Source: Arthrobacter sp. ISL-28 (GTDB lineage: Bacteria > Actinomycetota > Actinomycetes > Actinomycetales > Micrococcaceae). From it: a stretch of DNA of 64,000 nt. Below the pieces are notes generated by a model. The model had not been told where the DNA came from, searched no databases, and saw only the letters and a list, made by a program, of their open reading frames with translations. A program made the position numbers and the translations under genes. Positions within the stretch are counted from its first letter, which is position 1. Every line of letters starts with the position of its first letter. The stretch is from NCBI RefSeq assembly GCF_018613875.1, contig NZ_JAGGPJ010000003.1:1-64000 (forward strand), read 5' to 3'. Below, one piece after another: positions 52,322 through 60,780 of the stretch.

Positions 52322-53734
52322 ATGGAACAACAGACAAAGACGTCTGCCCGCGCCCTCGGCGCGGCCCTCAAACCCCGCCAGCTCACCATGATGGGCCTGG
52401 GCAGCGCCATCGGCGCGGGCCTGTTCATCGGCTCGGGCGCCGGCATCCAGGCCGCCGGCCCGGCGGTGCTCATCTCCTACCTCGTGGCCGGCACGCTCAT
52501 CATCCTGGTGATGTGGGCCCTCGGCGAGATGGCCGCGGCCAACCCGGACAGCGGTGCCTTCTCCGTCTACACAGCCAAGGCCTACGGGCCGGTGGCCGGT
52601 GCCACGGTGGGCTGGCTGTGGTGGCTGCAGCTCGTGGTGGTGATCGCGGCAGAGGCGCTCGGCGCGGCAGGCCTGCTGGCCACCATCTTCCCCGCCTTGC
52701 CGGTGTGGCTGATGGCCTTCGTGTTCATCGTGGTGCTCACCGCCGTGAACCTCACCAGCGTGAAGAACTTCGGTGAATTCGAGTTCTGGTTCGCCCTGCT
52801 GAAAGTAGCGGCCATCGTCGGATTCCTCCTGGTGGGCGCCGCCCTGCTCTTTGGATGGCTGCCGGGCGTGCAGTCGCCGGGCCTGGCCAACTTCACCGGG
52901 GAAGGATTCGCGCCCAGCGGGTTTGCCGGAATCGCCACGGCGCTGTTCGTGGTGGCGTTTGCTTTCGGCGGCACCGAGATCGTGTCCGTGGCAGCGGCCG
53001 AGACCGCCGAGCCTGCCCGCAGTGTGAAGAAAGCAGTCCGGACGGTGCTGTGGCGCATTCTGGTGTTCTACATCGGTGCCATCTTCGTGATCGCGGCCGT
53101 GGTTCCCGTGGGTTCGGAGGGGCTGAAGAGCCCGTTCGCCGCGGTGCTGGACGCCGCCGGCATGCCCGGCGCCGGCACAGCAATCACCTTGGTAGCCGTG
53201 GCGGCATTGCTCTCGGCCCTCAACGCCAACCTCTACGGTGCCTCCCGGATGGCTTTCTCCCTGGCCGAGCGGGGTGAAGCGCCGCGCCTGCTCGCTTCCG
53301 TGTCCAAGGCCCGGGTTCCGGTTGTCGCGGTCCTGGCCAGCGTTGCCTTCGGCGTTGTCACGGTTGTGCTTGAGATGGCTTTCCCCGAAATGGTGCTTCC
53401 GGTCCTGCTGAATATCGTGGGTTCGACATGCCTGCTGGTGTGGACCTCGGCGCTCCTTGCCCAGCTCGCGCTGCGCCTCCGCGCCGACCGCGAGGGAACG
53501 GAGCTTCCCCTGCGGATGCCCGGCTTCCCGTGGCTCACCTCCCTTGGCCTGCTGATCCTCGCGGCGATCTTCACGGTGGGCTTCATCGGCGAGGATTCCC
53601 GCCCACAGCTGCTGAGCACTTTCGCGCTTGTGGCACTGCTGGCGGTGGCGAACTGGGTGAACCACCGTTCACGCAATGTTCCGGGCCGCGTCGAAGCTTC
53701 GGAGCGCGCCAAGGCACCGGTGCTCATCGACTGA
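52322..53734 (+). CDS. APC-family amino-acid permease (module 2)
   Basis: A 470-residue, 12-helix permease of the AAT type (MMGLGSAIGAGLFIGSGAGI; FAFGGTEIVSVAAAETAEPA). It is close to 3927-5345, but in module 2 it follows the aminotransferase on the same strand rather than diverging from it. AAGAGG precedes the ATG. It ends a two-gene operon closed by a terminator hairpin. Confidence 0.92.
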   Translation: MEQQTKTSARALGAALKPRQLTMMGLGSAIGAGLFIGSGAGIQAAGPAVLISYLVAGTLIILVMWALGEMAAANPDSGAFSVYTAKAYGPVAGATVGWLWWLQLVVVIAAEALGAAGLLATIFPALPVWLMAFVFIVVLTAVNLTSVKNFGEFEFWFALLKVAAIVGFLLVGAALLFGWLPGVQSPGLANFTGEGFAPSGFAGIATALFVVAFAFGGTEIVSVAAAETAEPARSVKKAVRTVLWRILVFYIGAIFVIAAVVPVGSEGLKSPFAAVLDAAGMPGAGTAITLVAVAALLSALNANLYGASRMAFSLAERGEAPRLLASVSKARVPVVAVLASVAFGVVTVVLEMAFPEMVLPVLLNIVGSTCLLVWTSALLAQLALRLRADREGTELPLRMPGFPWLTSLGLLILAAIFTVGFIGEDSRPQLLSTFALVALLAVANWVNHRSRNVPGRVEASERAKAPVLID

Positions 53735-53778
53735 ATGAGGTGCCGTTAACCACGTCGTGGGTTCGGGGCACACGAAGC

Positions 53779-53802
53779 CGCGTCCGGCTTTGGCCGGGCG
53801 CG
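53779..53802 (+). terminator. Terminator after the module 2 permease
   Basis: CGCG-T-CCGGC, TTTG loop, GCCGG-G-CGCG form a compact stem 45 bases past the stop, followed by a pyrimidine-rich CCCTTCCCT. Confidence 0.65.
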
Positions 53803-54222
53803 CCCTTCCCTATGCGATGCCGGTGTTGACTCGGTCCGAGAAGACTGGGCAGCGGGTGGCCGTTTCTCATCGACATCGCGGTCGGCTATAACACTGGAAT
53901 CCACCAGCCGCGACTGCGCGGGAAGCTAACAAGTGGTTTAGTGATACTGCAGGTCCTGACAGAGTTACAGAAAGCCCTTAGCGAGTGGAAAAATTTTTGT
54001 AAGTGCTTGCGGCCTTCTGGTTGTCGGTGCCGGGGCTTACAGTGCAGCCATGACGAACGCGAGGCCCGCAAAGAAGCCGGGACAGACGTAAATGAATTAC
54101 ACGCTATTGCTGAAGTCACCGACATCGGGGGCCTCTGATGAATCACCTCGGCTTTAGGACAATACGGCCCTCTCGTGGGGAGCCTCTCCTGTTAAAGACA
54201 CGCCCCCATTAGGCTTGGCATC
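53803..54222. other. Gap of about 420 bases, less GC-rich, without a gene
   Basis: Contains an A/T tract (AAAAATTTTT near 53992) and short frames only. A 65-codon plus-strand frame at 53941-54138 starts MILQVLTELQKALSEWKNF but then turns Arg/Cys-rich, so I treat it as non-coding or debris. Confidence 0.4.
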
Positions 54223-54840
54223 ATGACGCTGGGTGAGCGAATCGATAATGTAATAACCAACCCCTCAGACGGACTTTTGCGTCACTTTTTTGATAGAGAT
54301 GGGCCTTTCGCCGGGGCGACATTCGATGAGCTCGGCGATAACGCCCGTTACGAAATCGGGCCATCTGACTTGGTTGCAGTTAGCCTGCTTGACGTCAGAT
54401 ACGAACCGCGTGCCGTCCGCGCAATCTTGGAGCGGGACGCCGTAGAGCTGTCGGAAATGTTGTCAGAAGTACCGGCTGAAGTGGATTTATGGGAAGCGGA
54501 AGACAGAGACCTTGAGGCGGCGCTTGCCCTTCACGAAGCTCTGGATAGCTATGCCGGCGTCGGGGAAACGAAGGCCAGCAAACTGCTCGCTCGAAAGCGG
54601 CCACGTCTTATTCCTGTAATTGACAGTGTTGTTCGGCGGGGACTACCGCTAGGCTCCAACCCTGCCAAAGAACTACGTGCAGCATTGGCTGTCGAGTCGC
54701 GGCGGGAAGCCATTGAGTCGCTTCGACCAGCAAATCTTTCTTCACTGATTACCACCCTGCGACTACTCGACGCCGCTGTCTGGATGCGCTACAGCCGATC
54801 GCGCAACGCCAACCGCGCCCGCGCATCGGTAGGGTTGTAG
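54223..54840 (+). CDS. DUF6308-like protein, copy B
   Basis: A 205-residue relative of 47744-48418. The conserved core is GVGETKASKLLARKRPRLIP and then IDSVVRR (G112-G114, D134), again like the hairpin plus aspartate of HhH-GPD proteins. Other shared points: a DLVAVSLLDV/DDVMAIACLS helix, and LRLLDAAVWMR/LRVLDVVLWMH near the end. It is lower in GC than neighbours and convergent with the helicase-nuclease cassette, 52 bases away. Function unknown. Confidence 0.72.
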   Translation: MTLGERIDNVITNPSDGLLRHFFDRDGPFAGATFDELGDNARYEIGPSDLVAVSLLDVRYEPRAVRAILERDAVELSEMLSEVPAEVDLWEAEDRDLEAALALHEALDSYAGVGETKASKLLARKRPRLIPVIDSVVRRGLPLGSNPAKELRAALAVESRREAIESLRPANLSSLITTLRLLDAAVWMRYSRSRNANRARASVGL

Positions 54841-54892
54841 CCAATGCTCAGGCCCCAAACCCCCAAGACATGATCCCTCCGGCAGTCCGCTT

Positions 54893-57800
54893 CTACCGCG
54901 GTCTGATCTCGTAAACCCGTCCCAGAGCCGGGAAATGGATCAGTGTCCGCAGTACCGGTTTCCCTGTCGCAGCGAGGACGGCATCGCGGTATGCGGCCAT
55001 CTGGCCAAGGTACTTGTCGCGCACATGTCCGTCGGGGTCATTGCCTGGGTAGGTCTTGTGATCAACGAGCACGAATCCGTCGGGTCCCTCCAACAGCAGG
55101 TCAATCCAGCCTTCCATGACCTGGTTCTCAGGCCGCCAACCGATCGCTGCTTCTCGGTGCCTGACCCAGCCGGGGAACTCCGCGTCCAGATACGACTCGA
55201 ACCTCAGCCCTGCAGTGAGCAACAGTGACGGGTCGATCGTTCCCTCTACGTGCCAGCGTTTGATTATCCGCTCGGCGAGGTTCCGCTGCTCCATCGGGTC
55301 GAGGACCGAGAACTGCGTTCCGAGATAGGCGTGCACGGCACTGCCGACGGCACCCCAGTCGTCCGATCCGTGCTCCGCAAGCCGGGGACCGAGTTCTGCC
55401 ACAGCATTGACACAAGCTTCGTGCCCGACGGAATCCAGGGAGGACGCTGCGAAGCGTGCCGGACGCGGCACCAGGGCCGGCAGATCAACGGGCACATCGT
55501 AGAAATGGGGCATCCAGTCCGCAGCCACAAGTGACGCGTCTACGGGGTCGAGTTCTTCTACGCGTGCTGCGAGGATCGTCCCATCTGCAACCAGGATGGC
55601 ACCGTCCGCGCTGTCCTCATCGCCAGGCGTCCACGACAGGAGCGAGGGAGCACCCAAGTTATTGAGGAGCCCCGGCACGGTCTTCTTGCCGGTAAGTACG
55701 GTAGTTTCGACTGCGCGGGTCATGCCCACATACATGAGCCTGGCCATGTTCCGACGGTCGCGTTCCTCGGCAGCGCGGGCCACATCGCTCGAGTCTCCGC
55801 GGGCATCAAGCGGCGACCCTCCATAGGGGAAAGGGCTGGGCCAGAAGCGGATCCAGCGGCCCGCCAGAGGCTGCGCCAGGTCGACGGCGCCGTCCTGCTC
55901 TACTGCCGCGCCAAACGCCGCGAACCGCAGATCCTTATCAAGCCCCTCCAGAATGACGACAGGCCATTCGAGTCCTTTGGCTTGGTGATACGTGAAGACG
56001 TTGACAACGTCACTTCCGGCGTTGTCGGCCGACCGCTGCTCCTCCGAACCGAAAAACGTGAGGAATCCGCGCAAGGTTGCAGGTGAGCGCAGTGCGAGGC
56101 ACCGCTCGTAGTAGGTCTTGATGACACCGCGGACGGCATCCAGGTTTCTCAGCCGGGTGGCGGGGGAGGACCATCCCGCGATCAAGCGGGGCAGCCCGAG
56201 TGCACCGAGCACAGCGTCGAAGACCTCTGTGGGCGTCGCTGTTGCTGCCCGTTCCCGGAGGACATCCAGGGATTTGAAAATGGGGTCCGCTTTCCACGCT
56301 TCGAGTACGGGCGCAGGATCGGAGGCCGACAGCAATTCCTGCTGCCAAGTTGCGTTTGCGGAGTGTCCCGGGTGCAGGGCTACGACCTCGGCTAGGGCTA
56401 CGGTGTCGTACCCGTCAGCTACGAACGCCAGGCCCGCACGGGCCAGTTGCACTTCCCGGGAGCCGGACAACATGCGTGGATTGCGGCTGGCGCGGATTCC
56501 CAACTCATGGAGTGCTGCTGCAAGCGCCATGACGTCCGCGTTTGACCGTGCTAGCACAGCAACGTCGCTCGGGTTCACCTCTGGTCGGCGCGCCAACATA
56601 GCTGCCACGCCTGCGGCTGTTGCTTTCAGCCGTTCGCCGTCGTTCGTTTGCGGCCGCGTCCAGGCCTCCAGCGTGCCGGGCGACCAATCAGAATGTGCGT
56701 TCGGGAGCTCGAGGTGAACGGTCGCGGCCGGCATGCCATGCAGTTCGAACACCGGCTCGAACACCGCGTTGCTCAGGTCAACGACGGCCTGGTGGGAACG
56801 CCACGTATGGGACAGCTGCTCCCGGTGGTTCACTTTCTTAACGACAGCCTCCATGAGCTCGGGGTCCGTGCCCCGGAACCCGTAAATGGCCTGCTTCGGG
56901 TCGCCCACCCAGACGGCCTCTTCTACGAGCCGGCTGAGCTGAAGGAAGAGCTCCAGCTGAAGAGGGCTGGTGTCCTGGAACTCGTCCACGACGAGGAAGC
57001 GGATGCGCGACGGGAAGGAGCGCCGGAAGGCCTCGTTTTCCCGGGCAAGCTTCAGAACCAGGGTCTCCTGGTCTACGAAGTCCATGAGCCCGTGCAACCG
57101 TTTGAAGTCTGAGTAGGCGGTCAGGCATTCTTCAGCGCAGGCAAACATCCGCCGAATGTACTGCTCGAGGTCATCGTGGAAGGCGGGGTTGGCGAGGAGG
57201 CCTTCCTTGATGGCACCGGTGACCGGAGCAAAGAGTGCTTTGACTGCGGACGGCGCTGCGGACCCCACCACCCCTCTCCAGTCTTCCCAGGAGATGTCCT
57301 CCACGGGGCCCATGGACGCAATCTTGTGGAGGATCTTGGGCACATGTTCGGTAAAGGCGGCGGTGGTCGTGGTCACCTTCTTTCCAGCAGGTGTTTTGCC
57401 ATCGCGGGCCATGGTCTCAAGGTCGGGCACGGTGCTGCGCAGGGAGTGCAGCCACTGGTCGCGTTCGTCTGCGCCGGGAGCGTCCAGCAGTTCCCTGAAA
57501 CCGGTCCAGGACCGTTCCGCGCAGGCTGCGAGTTCCTCCGCTCCGAGCAGGTTGGTGCGGGCGGCATCCACGATGGCCCGCACGGTATCCTGCCATGTTG
57601 TCGTGTCCCGGGCTCCGCTGCCGTCGGTCCCCATGCGCCGTGCGATGGGCAGGATGCTGGGCGCGTGTTCGTCTAGGACTTCATCCGTGGCCAGGCGGAA
57701 GATACTGGCGAGTTGCTCCTCGCCGATGACTTCAAGGGCAGGGGACAGGCCGGCGTCGATCGCATGCTCCTGCAGCAGCTGGCCACACACGCTGTTGACC

Positions 57801-58069
57801 GTGCCGATGAGGCTCGCGGGCAACTGCTGGGAGGCGAGCCGCAGGGCGGCGGCGGAAGCGGCGTCCTTCGTAGCATTTGCCTGCTCAAGGAGACGGCCCG
57901 CGATCCGTTCGCGCAGCTCTCCGGCTGCCTTCTTGGTGAACGTGGTGGCCATGATGGCCCCCGCTGGCAGGCCGGCGGTGATCTGGTCGACAATCTTGCC
58001 GGTAAGTGTAAAAGTCTTCCCGGTGCCGGCACTCGCAGAAACCATGGTGACGTTGTCCAGCAGGCTCAT
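54893..58069 (-). CDS. AddA-like UvrD-type helicase fused to PD-(D/E)XK nuclease
   Basis: A 1058-residue protein. SF1 helicase motifs: Walker A ASAGTGKT (12-19), TTFTKKAAGEL, DEFQDTSPLQ (362 on), VGDPKQAIYGFRGTD, YHQAKGLEWPVVIL, MYVGMTRA. The C-terminal nuclease (about 960-1058) has EGWIDLLLEG, VLVDHKTYPG (catalytic D and K) and LGQMAAYRDAV. It should unwind duplex DNA and cut it, as AddA does in AddAB. It overlaps the AddB-like gene by four bases (ATGA), so the proteins probably form a complex. Confidence 0.92.
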   Translation of the reverse strand: MSLLDNVTMVSASAGTGKTFTLTGKIVDQITAGLPAGAIMATTFTKKAAGELRERIAGRLLEQANATKDAASAAALRLASQQLPASLIGTVNSVCGQLLQEHAIDAGLSPALEVIGEEQLASIFRLATDEVLDEHAPSILPIARRMGTDGSGARDTTTWQDTVRAIVDAARTNLLGAEELAACAERSWTGFRELLDAPGADERDQWLHSLRSTVPDLETMARDGKTPAGKKVTTTTAAFTEHVPKILHKIASMGPVEDISWEDWRGVVGSAAPSAVKALFAPVTGAIKEGLLANPAFHDDLEQYIRRMFACAEECLTAYSDFKRLHGLMDFVDQETLVLKLARENEAFRRSFPSRIRFLVVDEFQDTSPLQLELFLQLSRLVEEAVWVGDPKQAIYGFRGTDPELMEAVVKKVNHREQLSHTWRSHQAVVDLSNAVFEPVFELHGMPAATVHLELPNAHSDWSPGTLEAWTRPQTNDGERLKATAAGVAAMLARRPEVNPSDVAVLARSNADVMALAAALHELGIRASRNPRMLSGSREVQLARAGLAFVADGYDTVALAEVVALHPGHSANATWQQELLSASDPAPVLEAWKADPIFKSLDVLRERAATATPTEVFDAVLGALGLPRLIAGWSSPATRLRNLDAVRGVIKTYYERCLALRSPATLRGFLTFFGSEEQRSADNAGSDVVNVFTYHQAKGLEWPVVILEGLDKDLRFAAFGAAVEQDGAVDLAQPLAGRWIRFWPSPFPYGGSPLDARGDSSDVARAAEERDRRNMARLMYVGMTRAVETTVLTGKKTVPGLLNNLGAPSLLSWTPGDEDSADGAILVADGTILAARVEELDPVDASLVAADWMPHFYDVPVDLPALVPRPARFAASSLDSVGHEACVNAVAELGPRLAEHGSDDWGAVGSAVHAYLGTQFSVLDPMEQRNLAERIIKRWHVEGTIDPSLLLTAGLRFESYLDAEFPGWVRHREAAIGWRPENQVMEGWIDLLLEGPDGFVLVDHKTYPGNDPDGHVRDKYLGQMAAYRDAVLAATGKPVLRTLIHFPALGRVYEIRPR

Positions 58070-60699
58070 GAGTAATCCCCTTTAAGTCCGCAGAGGCTTC
58101 CGAAGTGGCAGTACTTGCAGTTCGGCTTCACATACAGGCGGCCGCTGTCTGTCGCGCTCGCGGCGGCATCGGGTTCGCCTTCAGCCACTGAGTTGGCTGC
58201 TGGCGCCGTTGCCGTTACCCGTCCCGCGAGCACTTCTTCAACGGTGAACTCGATCGCCCGCATGGTCTGCCGCCATAGCTGTGAGGGGTCCTGGCGGGGC
58301 TGGATCGTGGAACCGAATTCCGGGTGGGCCGATGCGAACCTTCCCTGTTTGAGCATGAAATAAGCGGTGGGTGAGTCCGGCGGCAAATCGCCAGGATGGA
58401 AGGCCCACTGGTACAGCGCGAGCTGAAGGGCCTCGCCGCGCTGGATTTCCTCGCGACGGTACTTCTCGCCGTTGGTCCACTTGAGATCGACGACGACGGT
58501 GCGGCCGGCAGCGTCGATGCCGACGCTGTCCGCCCGGCCGGTGACGGGGACGGTGTAGTTCTTTCCCCCTGCCGTGAAGTGCAGGTCCTTTGAGAAGTCC
58601 TTCTCCATCTCCTGCAGCACGACGCCGCCGTGTTGCAGCTGTTCAAAGAAGGTCATGACGGTGGTTTCGATGGTGGCGCGCAAGCCGGTCAGACGGCTTC
58701 TTTGGCCGGGCAGAAGCAACTCTGATGCAAGCTGCGGCAGGAGACGGTCGACGGCGGCCCTTACCTCGTCCTGCTCCGGAACCGCCCGGTGTTCGGCCCG
58801 GAGCTGGACCTGCACCACCTCGACAACCTTATGGGCGAAGATCCCGAGCATCTGGTTGTCCGTCGGGACGCTGGCAGCGGCGGGGACGCGGAGGCGAGAT
58901 TTGTGCTTGAGTACCCATGCCAGGGAGCAGCCGAGCAGCGTGGACAACTGCGTCGAGGAGAGAGTCTCCGGGACGAAAGCAGGGTTAGGGCCCACGTCGT
59001 GCACGGCCGGTGGTGCGTCGGGACGGTGCTGGGCGACGCGAGCGAGCTGCATCTGGCGGCCTGCGAGCGACCAGCAGCCGGCGGCATCAGTGAGTGCTTC
59101 GGGTCTGCGCGTGAGCCGGGTCTGACGGTCAGAGAGGGACTCCTCCGCCAGGCTTGGCTGTGCAGCGGCGAGAGCCTCCAGCAGCGGATTGCCTTCCACC
59201 CGCTCGCCGTCGCGCTGTTCGATCTGAACGAGGAGCAGGTCTCCGGCCCGTCTCGCGGCAGCGAGAGTCTGGTCGATCTCCAAGGCACTGACTACTTCCG
59301 GTGTTGGTAGGTGAACACCCACCCGGGACAGGGCCTCGATGTCGTGGGCGTCCCAGCGCCGGACGGACGGGGCGCGACTGCTTTGGAAACCCCACCAGAT
59401 CACGTGATCGACGTCGTCAGTCAGCTCGGCCAGATGACCGAGCCGCAACCAGGGCGCAGCTTCTGCTGGCCTGAGCGCACCCGATGAAGGCGTTACGACG
59501 GCCGTGATGATGCGGCGCAGATCCCGACGCGAGACGCGGGGGAGCGGTGTCACGAGTGCCAGGATCCGTTGCAGCAGGGAGGCGGTTGCCTTGGCGGAGT
59601 CGTCTATGGCAGCACGGGCGCGCAACCGGCCGGTTAGCCATTCTGCTCTTTCGGCAAGCTCAGTACCGGGCACGTCATTGTCCTCAACAAGAAGACCGGC
59701 GCAAAAGAGTCTATCCAGCGCAGCGGCGAGGTCGGGACCCAGCTGCGCGTCGGCGGAGATGGCGGAGATGGCAGCCGTCCACGCTTCGCCTCCGGTTCCG
59801 GGCTCTGCCCGCAGAGCATCAAGAAGGTGCCGGGCGGCAGCCCGCCGCACGGGGGAGCCGGGCAGGGTAAGGAGCTCGGCGAGGAGCTGAACGTTCGCCG
59901 GAGCCCAGATGACCTCGAAAAAGAGCGGAATAAGCTGGGCATGGGGACGCCAGACGGATGGGGCACCTATGCCGACAGCCGGCAGGCCGTGGCCGGCGAG
60001 ATAAGCGTCCAGGACGGCAGTGGTGTCGGAGGACACGACGGCGGTTCGTTGATTATCTCCGGCCGCGAGCCACCGCGCGCTGTGTTCCGCGGCCTCCCAC
60101 TCTGTTTCAGCGGTGAAAATCGTCAGCCGCGGCTGGCGGCTTGCGGGCACGGCTTCAGTGACCCGGACTCCACGGTCCCGCAGCTTGCCGATGATGCACC
60201 GCCAGACGTGTGGGAACGTGCTCTCAGCGTGCTGGAGTACAAGTTCGTCGATGCCGAGGGGGAGGGGCGAGTCAAGGGTCGTCACCAGCTCGGCGATGTC
60301 ATCGGCCAATGCGGGCGCGAGATGCCCAGGCGCGCTTTCCGCTGCTGCCAATGTCTGCAGCAACGGAGACGGTTCCGCCGTGCCTGGCTTCCACTCGGGG
60401 AGTGACCCATCCCAGCCGTTAGCGACGGCGTCGTCACGGGCGGCGAGCAGCTCCTGTGCCGTGGACCACGGGTCCACGTCAAACGAATCATGGAACCACG
60501 TATCGGGGGAGTCGACGGACCGAAGCCGCTCCAGATACTGGCTCACACGCTCAGCATGCCCGGTGTCAGGGCGGGTGATGCCCAGGCGCGTCTGCAATAG
60601 AGTCGTGAAGTTCTTTCGGCCCACGCGGATGCGGTTGAGGCCCGGTTGGGTATATGCCCACGGTGCCCGGTCCAGGTGCCACCCGAACTCGATCTTCAT
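58066..60699 (-). CDS. AddB-like PD-(D/E)XK nuclease with iron-sulphur cysteines
   Basis: An 877-residue protein. The N-terminal two thirds resemble an inactivated helicase: no Walker A is seen. The nuclease near the end shows VTGRADSVGI, VVDLKWTNG (catalytic D and K) and ALQLALYQWAF. Four cysteines fit an AddB/Cas4-type Fe-S cluster: one in LLGCSLAW and three in NCKYCHFGSLC. GGGGGAT precedes the ATG. This arrangement (one active helicase, two nucleases, Fe-S) is that of AddAB, unlike the actinobacterial AdnAB, in which both subunits carry helicase motors. Confidence 0.86.
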   Translation of the reverse strand: MKIEFGWHLDRAPWAYTQPGLNRIRVGRKNFTTLLQTRLGITRPDTGHAERVSQYLERLRSVDSPDTWFHDSFDVDPWSTAQELLAARDDAVANGWDGSLPEWKPGTAEPSPLLQTLAAAESAPGHLAPALADDIAELVTTLDSPLPLGIDELVLQHAESTFPHVWRCIIGKLRDRGVRVTEAVPASRQPRLTIFTAETEWEAAEHSARWLAAGDNQRTAVVSSDTTAVLDAYLAGHGLPAVGIGAPSVWRPHAQLIPLFFEVIWAPANVQLLAELLTLPGSPVRRAAARHLLDALRAEPGTGGEAWTAAISAISADAQLGPDLAAALDRLFCAGLLVEDNDVPGTELAERAEWLTGRLRARAAIDDSAKATASLLQRILALVTPLPRVSRRDLRRIITAVVTPSSGALRPAEAAPWLRLGHLAELTDDVDHVIWWGFQSSRAPSVRRWDAHDIEALSRVGVHLPTPEVVSALEIDQTLAAARRAGDLLLVQIEQRDGERVEGNPLLEALAAAQPSLAEESLSDRQTRLTRRPEALTDAAGCWSLAGRQMQLARVAQHRPDAPPAVHDVGPNPAFVPETLSSTQLSTLLGCSLAWVLKHKSRLRVPAAASVPTDNQMLGIFAHKVVEVVQVQLRAEHRAVPEQDEVRAAVDRLLPQLASELLLPGQRSRLTGLRATIETTVMTFFEQLQHGGVVLQEMEKDFSKDLHFTAGGKNYTVPVTGRADSVGIDAAGRTVVVDLKWTNGEKYRREEIQRGEALQLALYQWAFHPGDLPPDSPTAYFMLKQGRFASAHPEFGSTIQPRQDPSQLWRQTMRAIEFTVEEVLAGRVTATAPAANSVAEGEPDAAASATDSGRLYVKPNCKYCHFGSLCGLKGDYS

Positions 60700-60780
60700 T
60701 TATCCCCCATGCATTGACTGGTGGTCGTTTCTATCACGCTAGCGCCAGGGTCCAACAAATGTGTCTCGTGCTGAGTTGAT

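Noticed and set aside
54893..60699. Reading the AddA/AddB-like pair as AdnAB
   Set aside because: AdnAB has helicase motors in both subunits; here the second protein lacks Walker A and has AddB-type Fe-S cysteines.
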